The notes below the pieces were generated by a model, which saw only the letters and a list, made by a program, of their open reading frames with translations, did not search any database and had not been told where the DNA came from. From Falciphora oryzae (taxonomy: Eukaryota > Ascomycota > Sordariomycetes > Magnaporthales > Magnaporthaceae), in NCBI GenBank assembly GCA_000733355.1, contig JNVV01000011.1:486679-550678 (forward strand): a DNA stretch of 64,000 nucleotides, read 5' to 3'. Positions 56,882-64,000 of the stretch are shown here, in pieces. A program made the position numbers and the translations under genes. The first letter of the stretch is position 1. Each line of letters opens with the position of its first letter.

Positions 56882-59224
56882 CTATTTCCTATTGCGTGGT
56901 TGCTCTGCTAGATGATCACCAGTCTCGTTCTCGAGGTACTCAACCCCCTCAAAAACAGACTCTGGAGGGCCACGGAATACACCTATCCTCTGGCACACTT
57001 TGTACTGTGAGCCATCGTCCTCCGGGGACTCTAATGCGCCCTGCAGATCTAAAAGCAGCCCCCGGGTGCCAGTGATCATTATTGGAACCGGTAGATGCTC
57101 CCACTCGGGCTTGTACTCCCTGACGTCGAGATTGAAGACTAGCGCGTGTTTGATGGTACCGAGTCCTTCTGCCAGAATATTGGCCCAGAAGCACTGCCCG
57201 CGGAGCACCAGATGCCCGCTCGAGACCTGGCCAAGTGGGTCGCTCCCTGCGGGCTCGGCTGTAACGTGAAGTAGCTCGGCCTTGATCTTGTCTGATCCGA
57301 CTTGCCGATTATCGAACGTGACCCGCCCGTTGACCGAAGCCCATGACCAGGATGGGGCTACGAATGTCTCGGTCCTCGCGAAGCTGGCTATGTCTCCGGG
57401 TTTCGGGAAGCCCGGTCTACCCCAGAGGAGGCCCTCTAGTAACTGGCTCTTCCACAAACCAGCACAGTAATCGTCTTGGGCAGTTTGCGCGCTACCGCCG
57501 GTGTTAGTGCCCCTAAGCGTCGCAAACTCGCGAGCCAGGCCGGAGATGGCTGCGAGCTTGTCCGTCTCGAATGTGAGTTGCCTGGCCGTGTACCCCTCGA
57601 CAACATCAAGCCAGTCTCCCTTTAGGAAGGTGACCCTGCCTTTGCTGAGAAAGCAGGACTCGCCATCTGGCGGCTCAACCCTGCGGCCGCTTTCGAACGC
57701 AACAAATTTATCGCAACGGAAATATACCTGCGACGGCTCGAATGTGACTCAGCGGGGACTAAGCGGCTCCTCCTGAAGGGCCCAGCCCCTGGTCTGCAGG
57801 GTTGTTTGCCAGGACTCTAGATGCTTCCGCTTCGAATCGAGACCATCATCGCTCTGGAACGCATCCTCGTGCTTGACGGGGTCATTGGAAAACATATTGG
57901 GTTGTTCCGCCCCCGGAGGCCGAAGAGGAGATGGGCATCCAGAGGCTCGATGGCGTCGAAAGCAAAAAAGAGAGGACTCCTGTCATCGCCAGCCTCTCCC
58001 CTTTCCCCATTAGCCAGTGTAGGCTGCGGGTTCAGCTGGACAAAAGGATCCATAGACGGTGTCTGTTTACCCAGGAGCCCGCCGTTGCTGTCGCCGGTCA
58101 TCGCAGCGGCCAGCGTGAGCCACGAATGCTTGTAGTAGGTGCCCATCCGCCCCGATTCCAGCTGCCAGTCCTCCGGCGAGTCCTGGATTATGCACAGGGC
58201 GTCTATCCACAGGTATCTGGCGCTGAGCAGCCTGGTGAGACGAATGGCATCTCTGAAGTTCTGAGTGGGTTGTCCCGGTTCGATCCCGGCCTCGCGCTCC
58301 TGAAGCGTGGCCGACGTCGTAGTGGAGGCTATAGGGACCTTGCCTCCCCAGCAATGACTGAGAATGATGTGCCGAGCAGTCTGCTCACTGTTGGGAAAAT
58401 GGATAGCCGATCGCAGATGGACTGTCTCGCTCTCAAGAGAATCCCCCACATCAAGGATCCGAGAAGGGATAGTGGCGCCTTGTCCGATGCAGGCGTCTTC
58501 CGATTCGGCTGCACACCGCTTGAGCCACCGAACGAGCGTATCCTGATCATCTGGAGTGTGAGGGTCTATCGGTAACCTGCGGCCAGGGTATCTGTCGGCG
58601 ACATGCGAGTCTAGAGTGCCACGAAAACCACCAGCCAGTATGGTCAGCCCAGGTACGCAGATGGTAAAACGGCAATAGGTGTCAGCGGCGGCTCAAAGAG
58701 TCCGCGTCCCGCACCTTTGTCAATGCATAGTGCCAGCTTTCCCAGATACTCGATGCTCTTGAGCTGCTCATCGACAGGCGGCGCGCCAGGGGCTCGGTTG
58801 ATGGCTGCCTGCCGTAGGTGATGCAGATCTATTCCGACACGACGATGTTGTCCACATGGCGTTCGCCAATGTTCGTATGCCGCTTGAAGCCGATATCCCG
58901 GCGCCAGAACAGCCTAATCGTGTTGTCGGATCCATCGGCGGCTTGATCATTGGTGGTCACGATCAACATTTTGGCCGCGAGAGGGTCCAGTGATTGGCGG
59001 ACAACCGCCGTTCCCCGGACCCGGAAGATGGCGTCGAATATCAGAGCGCACAGTCTACAGCCGCCGTCGATGGCCTCTTGGACCTGCGCGAGACTCGGGT
59101 GGTGCGGATACCCGAGCTCGGACGACAGCTTTTCAATGGTTATTCCGCGGCAGGTGCCGCAGCGGTTAGCATCCAGAGTCGGATACCTCGCGCCTTCGAC
59201 GAGGCGCGCGTTGCTTGTGTCCAT
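56882..59224 (-). pseudogene. HET-domain (heterokaryon incompatibility) gene, disrupted
   Basis: Remnant of a HET-domain protein, a fungal family linked to non-self recognition and cell death after hyphal fusion. The N-terminal part (59224-58829) has Cys pairs typical of these proteins (CGTCRG, CRLCALIFD). The HET core at about 58500-58070 shows ARHIILSHCWGG, RLLSARYLWIDALCIIQDS and YYKHSWLTLAAA. After it, TRGWALQEEPLSPR and the C-terminal YTARQLTFETDKLAAISGLA and YCAGLWKSQLLEGLLW are all there. The frame is broken: a TAG at 58829 with frame changes through 58830-58640, a one-base shift near 57915, and a TGA at 57749-57751 inside the LSPR-x-VTF motif. No GT-AG intron of normal size explains the last two. 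The rest is well kept, so loss is probably recent. Confidence 0.82.
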
Positions 59225-59588
59225 GTTTGCTCTTTGCTTCCCATGAGCAGAGAAGATCGGAGGGCAACGACAGGAAATACACCCTCCGGCATGCATAGGA
59301 ACGCAAGTCACCGTCATGTGCGAGACATACGAGAGCGAGTGCGGCTGAAGGTCAGCCCCTGCCTACCCTGCTCTTCAAGCTGCTCCTCCTTTTTCCACAT
59401 CCAGCGCGAGTGCTGCGTGATCATCCCGAGCCAAAATTGCAAGGCAGGCTGTTACACACATATAGCGTTGTGTTTGGCGGGAGTCCTTGGGCGGGAGTTT
59501 TGGAGGAGGTCGCTGGGGTGACGCACGACACCAAGCACGAGATGGCCCTGGCAGATGCTGCATGTAGCTCCGGGGTTCGTGCCGCCGC
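59225..59588. other. Intergenic region between HET pseudogene and PSF2
   Basis: About 360 bp between the HET start and the PSF2 stop, both on the minus strand. Nothing recognisable. Confidence 0.5.
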
Positions 59589-60335
59589 TTACAGGCCCAT
59601 CTCCTCGTCACTCTCCTCATCTCCCCGGCCGGCCTCCTCCTCTTCTCTGCGGGTGGCCTCAGTGCTGGCACCCAGCTTCCTGACGCCGTTGGCGACACCA
59701 AGGACGAAGGCGCGGTTCTCGGCCAGCTCGGCGCTGCCGACGCCGCGAAGGCTGGCGACGCTGCCACCGAAGCTTTCGACGTCGCCGGAGCTGGCGCGCA
59801 TCTTGGCGGCGCGGATCTCGACCAGGTCGCGGACCAGGCTGTAGATCTCGTTGACCGAGGCGGGCATGTCGTCGGGGGCGTGGGCGAACAGGGTCTCGGC
59901 CATCTCCAGCCAGTGGTAGGGCAGGAACTGGGCGGGCGACTCAGCGGTGCACGAGGGCAGGAAAGGCGGCGACAGGGCGGTGGACCCGGCCATGTTGACA
60001 CGGTGGGCAAATCCGCGGCCGTCGGAGCGCGAGGGCGGGGGCGGGGGCGGGCTGAACTGGGTCGGGTTGGTGTGCGTCTCGTGGTGGATGATCTGGGCCA
60101 GCGACGCCGGGTGCAGCCACGCGGGGGCCACAATGTTTGCGCGCCGCTGCTTCTTGAGCAGGAGCGCCAGCCAGAGCGGCAACGTGGCACGGTGCGGCGG
60201 CCGAAGCGTGGGGGTTTTGCCACTGAGCAGGTTGATGCTGTCGAGGCGCTGGCGCGGCACCACCGTCACCATCTCCATTTCGCAGAGGAACGCGACCTCG
60301 GACGCTGTGAGGCCTGGAGGGAGCGGGAGCGCCAT
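59589..60335 (-). CDS. PSF2: GINS complex subunit PSF2
   Basis: Subunit of the GINS tetramer, part of the CMG replicative helicase in the nucleus. Single exon, 248 residues from the ATG at 60335, chosen because MALPLPPGLTASEVAFLCE is the conserved start; the open frame further upstream is hydrophobic leader-like shadow. Family segments: EMEMVTVVPRQRLDSINLLSG, the LPLWLALLLKKQRRANIVAP strand-helix and, after a Pro/Ser-rich insert (about residues 97-125), LPYHWLEMAETLFAHAPDDMP and IYSLVRDLVEIRAAKMR. The C-terminal tail is Glu/Arg-rich and unstructured, longer than in yeast. It is divergent from the RING/TRAF-type gene, with 685 bp between starts. Confidence 0.94.
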   Translation of the reverse strand: MALPLPPGLTASEVAFLCEMEMVTVVPRQRLDSINLLSGKTPTLRPPHRATLPLWLALLLKKQRRANIVAPAWLHPASLAQIIHHETHTNPTQFSPPPPPPSRSDGRGFAHRVNMAGSTALSPPFLPSCTAESPAQFLPYHWLEMAETLFAHAPDDMPASVNEIYSLVRDLVEIRAAKMRASSGDVESFGGSVASLRGVGSAELAENRAFVLGVANGVRKLGASTEATRREEEEAGRGDEESDEEMGL

Positions 60336-61020
60336 GCTGGGGAAAAGGAAAAGAGACGAAGAGAAAGAAAAGAAAAACAAAAGGTCAAGCACACCTGGTA
60401 GCAAGTGAGCGGCAGGGCTAGGCTGGCGGATCGGTCTATGCATCTCTGGAAATCATCATGAGGGGCAGCAAAAATGCGACAATCCCATTGAGCATTGAGG
60501 CCAGGCGCGTTCCAGCTCGCGGCGGAGTTCCAGATTCGGCCCAATGGCAGCACCTTTCAGCGCCGTCATCCACTGCAGCCGAGATAGCCCTAGCCCATAT
60601 TAGCCCGCCCGTAGCGAACCCCACGGCTGTACCGAGGGTGGGACCATCCGCGGCTGACAAGCGGCAATATCAAATGATCAATCCAAGACGCATGTGGCTC
60701 AGAATTCATCTAAAGTAAACACACGCCGCGGTCAATAGGCCCCCTTTCGCTATACATAAAAAGCAACTAGCGACATGAATCTGGAGAATGCAAGCCGCCT
60801 AGCTGCTGCTTAGGACGGTATCTGGCGTGTGCACCTCCATAACCTCCCGCCCGTGTGCGCTGCGGTGAGCGCCGCTTGACGCCGGGTCTCGAAGCTTCAA
60901 GTTCTCTCTTTGTGTTGCGTGCGGCTTCGGCTCCGCTCAGCGAGGCCACCGCCCACATCACCAAGAGCACACGTATTCCGGTACTTAGACCTGTGCTCCA
61001 GAAAAGGCTTTTACCCTCAA
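60336..61020. other. Divergent promoter region PSF2 / RING-TRAF gene
   Basis: Shared upstream region with a pyrimidine/purine-rich run right at the PSF2 start (60340-60385). The frame of the RING gene is open from 60910, but only the ATG at 61021 leads into likely protein. Confidence 0.55.
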
Positions 61021-62754
61021 ATGCCACCCCCAAACACCCCGGAGGAAGGCCTCCCGTCAGCTTCACCATCTGCGTCAATCACCCGCCCTCAAGAGGAGAG
61101 CGAGACCATGGAGCGGCCAGGCGGCCAGGCTCCCGGCGGTGGGAATCCTGCAGTAGCGGCAGACAGCGAGGAGCACATCTTGGCCACGGTGAACAGGCCA
61201 GCAGACAAACCGAAGCCCACACTCGACTGGCACGCGCTGGAGTACGCCGACGAAGTCAACCAGACTCTCTGCTGCCCGATATGTCACATGCCCCTGGTCA
61301 AGCCGGTCATAACAAGGTGCGACCACGTCTTCTGTCGGTCCTGTTTTGGCGAGATGCTCGAGCACAGCAACTGCTGCCCGCTCGACCGCAAGTCGTTTGC
61401 CCGCGAGATAGAGAAGGGCCGCTACCCCGCCAAGGAGGCTCCTCGTATCTACCATAACCAGCTCGAGGAGCTCCTGGTCCGCTGCCCGAACCGCCGCTGC
61501 CCCTGCATTAAGCCGCGCTCCTCCATACAACGTCACTACGAGGACGAGTGCGGACACACTATGGTCCGCTGTCCTGACTCATCCTGCGCTCGCCTCATAG
61601 CGCGAATGGACCTCGACGGTGCTGCTGGTGAATGCCGCCACTCAGTCATGAACTGTCCCGAGTGCGGCGAGCCCATCGATGCCGACACCGTCGACGACCA
61701 CTACGAAAACCACTGCACGCTGGCGCCCGCCGACTGCGAGCACTGTGGCGTCACGGTCCTGAAACACCGCTATGCGGCCCATCTGCTGCACGAATGCGAC
61801 GGCGCCGTCCGCCCGTGCCAGTACCACCCCGAGGGCTGCAGATATAGCTGCCGGCGTGCAGACCTCGCCGACCACGAGCAAGGCTGTGCCTTTGGTGCCG
61901 TCTCCCGCCTAAAGCTGCTCCTCGAGACCAAGCTCTCACAGCAGGGCACTACCATCCTCCAGCTAGAACAGTCTGTTCAGGAGCAGGGGAGAGCGATAAT
62001 AGACCTAGCATCCGCTGAAGGGCTGTCGCGATCCTCCTCGAGTGGGGCGATCGCTAATGCAACGATGGTTGCGTCGACTTCCCGGCAGGCCAGCGGCTCG
62101 CTCCGCCGCACTCACGCGGGCACGGCCGGTTCTAGGCGCGAATTCGCCCCTGGCCACACACCTGCTAGCCCCCGACGGATACAACTCCCCCACAACGACG
62201 AAAATGTACCAGGGAGCAGTTCACCGTCTGCAGAAGGAACGGGTAGCAGTGGCGAGGAGCCCGAAGGCATGCCTTCTTCGGCCTCGCATGACCTGTCTCC
62301 CGGGGTCGACGCCAACCGTCACCGCCATCACCACCACCGCCGGAGCGAACACGACGATGACGCCCAGGCCTTCCTCCTCGCGGGCCTGAACAGCTGCGAG
62401 GAGAGGGTAGCGGGTCTGCAGCGGCGGCTGGCGGAGCAGGACGCGCGACACAGTCTGATGCTAGTGAACGAAGTCATACCACTACAGGAACAGCTCACGG
62501 AGCTCCGCAGCGCGTTCACGGGTATAGCTATGGACATGCGCTACGTCATTGCCCGGCAGAAGTCCCTGCTCAATGGCGGGGGCGGGGGCGCAGGCACAGG
62601 CACAGGCAGCAGCTCACTCAGCATTGGCGCCGCGTCGGGAAGCGGCCGTTCGACAACACCCGGACCCAGCGGGCAGAGGATCGCGGACAGTCGGGCAAGA
62701 GATTCCGAACCTAGGGAAACGGCCCCGCCGGCCATTACGCCCCCACGACTATGA
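61021..62754 (+). CDS. RING and TRAF-type zinc-finger protein, probable E3 ubiquitin ligase
   Basis: Single exon, 577 residues. A Pro/Ser-rich N terminus leads to a RING of C3HC3D type at about residues 85-122 (CPICHMPLVKPVITRCDHVFCRSC...CPLD), where Asp replaces the last Cys as in several TRAF-like ligases. TRAF-type Cys/His fingers follow up to about residue 300 (CPNRRCPCIKPRSSIQRHYEDECG, CPECGEPIDADTVDDHYENHC and CQYHPEGCRYSCRRADLADHEQGC). A coiled-coil-like LLLETKLSQQGTTILQLEQSVQEQ comes next, then a long disordered Ser/Gly/His-rich section with HRHHHHRR and a second helical stretch (about 490-540). There is no MATH/TRAF-C domain. Ubiquitin ligase activity is inferred from the RING; targets are unknown. 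Confidence 0.88.
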   Translation: MPPPNTPEEGLPSASPSASITRPQEESETMERPGGQAPGGGNPAVAADSEEHILATVNRPADKPKPTLDWHALEYADEVNQTLCCPICHMPLVKPVITRCDHVFCRSCFGEMLEHSNCCPLDRKSFAREIEKGRYPAKEAPRIYHNQLEELLVRCPNRRCPCIKPRSSIQRHYEDECGHTMVRCPDSSCARLIARMDLDGAAGECRHSVMNCPECGEPIDADTVDDHYENHCTLAPADCEHCGVTVLKHRYAAHLLHECDGAVRPCQYHPEGCRYSCRRADLADHEQGCAFGAVSRLKLLLETKLSQQGTTILQLEQSVQEQGRAIIDLASAEGLSRSSSSGAIANATMVASTSRQASGSLRRTHAGTAGSRREFAPGHTPASPRRIQLPHNDENVPGSSSPSAEGTGSSGEEPEGMPSSASHDLSPGVDANRHRHHHHRRSEHDDDAQAFLLAGLNSCEERVAGLQRRLAEQDARHSLMLVNEVIPLQEQLTELRSAFTGIAMDMRYVIARQKSLLNGGGGGAGTGTGSSSLSIGAASGSGRSTTPGPSGQRIADSRARDSEPRETAPPAITPPRL

Positions 62755-63226
62755 ACGAATTACCACGATCGATGTCTTTTCCAGACGGACAGAAGGACGA
62801 TTGAAGCCGCACAAAATGAGTCAAGTTATTCTGCAAATGTTTACGATATCTTCTGTCCGGTCCAGTTTCCTGGCCACTTACACCGGCTTCGTTTCTTTTT
62901 CCCTTCTTCTTCTTCTTCTTTGATCAAGCTACCTATTGGAACAGAATGGAGTTCTCGGCGCTGTGTTACGAGGCGCAAGGAATCGAGATGTGGGCGTCAG
63001 GATACCCAGTCGCAACAATACTACCACCTAAATGGATCTTCAGGTGCAGAAAAAGGAGGTCTCGAGTTTCATATGTCGAGAGTATGAGCTTGCTAGGAGG
63101 TTGAATATTTAACTCCAACCTATGCAGGATGTTGAGTCTCCCGATTTGGAAGAAAGTACTGAAGCGCCACTTCGGGGTTATTAATACAGGCACAGATGAC
63201 CCAACGGCGCATCTCGGAGCACTGCC
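62755..63226. other. Intergenic region between convergent RING-TRAF and SnoaL-like genes
   Basis: About 470 bp of probable 3' untranslated DNA from both sides, with a CTT-repeat run near 62900-62922. No gene is supported. Confidence 0.6.
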
Positions 63227-64000
63227 TCAGGCGTCCACCTCGCGGAAACTGTAGCTGAACATCTGGTTCGACTCCACCGAGTTTTCGTCCGCAAGCTTCC
63301 TCGCAGTCTCGACTCCACCGACAGGGACACGATACTCGAACTTCTTGCCCGGTGCAGGGTCCTTTCCATCAATCTGATATGGGAACGGCAGATACTGCAA
63401 ACGGAGACGTGTGAGCTTGAGTAGTCAACTTCCCGGCCGAGCGGAGTTGGATGTAAAGAACAAACGCACCTCTGGAAGCAGTCCAAGCTGCCTGAGCAAA
63501 GTAGCTTGATCCCACGCAATGTGTTCGTGGTAAAGGCGGTCACCTCTGATGTTGACGACCGAGGTGAATGGTATCTCGAGCGGCTTTCCCGTGGGCGGTA
63601 TGCCTGGCGCGCTATCCACAAATATCATTGTCAGATACGCACCGAGTCTTTGAAAGGAAGAAAAGCCTCTTACAGCCAGTCCACCATCCGGTCATGTGTG
63701 AGCTTGACAATAAACTCGTCGATGACGCGATCCACGCCCACCGTCCGGCTGACAAGCTCCAGGGCTATGTCGTTCGGGTTGTTGTGGATGAAATGGTTGC
63801 GGTAGAAGGTGGTCAGGCGGTCACGACCAATGCCTCCAGTTATCGTAGGAATGCTTTAGGAAGAGAAATGTTCAGCAAATTACGAAGCTTAGCATGAGAC
63901 ACATTGACTTATGTAGGAAATGCTTCTGCCACTAGGTAATTATCAACATTAATTACGTACTGGTTGACATATGGTTCAGCTACCATTGTGCCCATGGTCT
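63227..64000 (-). CDS. SnoaL-like (NTF2-fold) protein, partial (5' end outside window)
   Basis: Four exons are visible: 64000-63961, 63853-63674, 63611-63470 and 63394-63227, all phase-consistent; the first continues beyond the window. The protein reads MVAEPYVNHIPTITGGIGRD, then LTTFYRNHFIHNNPNDIALE, DRVIDEFIVKLTHDRMVDWL, APGIPPTGKPLEIPFTSVVNI and HEHIAWDQATLLRQLGLLPEYLPFP. This pattern of a hydrophobic cone with DEF and WDQ segments fits the SnoaL-like polyketide-cyclase/NTF2 fold, found in many fungal proteins annotated as dehydratase- or carboxymethylenebutenolidase-associated. The C terminus adds about 40 residues, GKKFEYRVPVGGVETARKLADEN and a tail. Catalytic role unknown. No polyketide synthase lies in the window. 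Confidence 0.72.

Noticed and set aside
58270..58290. GGTTCGATCCC string resembling a tRNA B box
   Set aside because: It lies in conserved HET-domain coding sequence, and no matching A box or foldable cloverleaf was seen nearby.

Overview
This window is nuclear DNA of a filamentous ascomycete (Pezizomycotina, most likely a Sordariomycete). The evidence is gene content (CHS7 chitin-synthase chaperone, AcuK zinc-cluster regulator, SPO22/ZIP4 meiosis protein, HET-domain remnant, molybdenum purine hydroxylase) and gene structure: compact genes, mostly 50-200 bp GT-AG introns, often with a CTRAC-like branch site just before the acceptor. Exon joins below were worked out by eye and checked for phase; none has been tested against transcripts.

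Layout: 1-1081 SDR oxidoreductase (-, runs off the left edge); 2219-3518 exosome subunit RRP42 (+); 3671-4580 mitochondrial membrane protein of unknown role (-), divergent from cytochrome c at 5290-6401 (+), which is interrupted by a 138-N gap flanked by a duplicated 97-bp block; 7203-9653 RIX7-like double AAA ATPase (-); 10507-12125 mitochondrial carrier (-); 14866-15343 LYR-motif protein (-); 15897-18062 sugar transporter (-); 23871-25148 CHS7 (+); 26555-28266 TFIIH subunit SSL1 (+); 28946-30217 HPPD (-), divergent from xanthine dehydrogenase at 31825-36348 (+); 36505-39946 SPO22/ZIP4 (-); 40959-43041 AcuK/ERT1 regulator (-); 44072-47052 calpain-type protease (-); 48183-49876 second sugar transporter (-) downstream of a frameshifted GH3 beta-glucosidase at 50597-53205 (-); 53711-54058 small hypothetical protein (-); 55305-56198 MobA-like nucleotidyltransferase (-); 56882-59224 HET-domain pseudogene (-); 59589-60335 GINS subunit PSF2 (-), divergent from a RING/TRAF-type zinc-finger protein at 61021-62754 (+); 63227-64000 SnoaL-like/NTF2-fold protein (-, runs off the right edge).

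Most of the window is housekeeping: RNA decay, ribosome assembly, transcription/repair, replication, meiosis, respiration and wall synthesis. Two local groupings stand out. HPPD and xanthine dehydrogenase, which start tyrosine and purine breakdown, share a 1.6-kb divergent intergenic region with four GATA-factor-like sites. The GH3 enzyme without a visible signal peptide sits in tandem with a sugar porter, like a disaccharide uptake/hydrolysis pair, but the GH3 gene is broken twice and the porter has no clear start. The 48-60 kb part, with the broken GH3 and HET genes, looks like the evolutionarily unstable section. Two large stretches (12.1-14.9 kb and 18.1-23.9 kb) hold no gene I can support. 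I see no CRISPR array, rRNA, convincing tRNA or intact transposon. No clearly new biological system is evident; the best leads are the assembly duplication in cytochrome c, the broken GH3/transporter pair, the RIX7 domain-1 divergence and the micro-exons of the AcuK zinc cluster.
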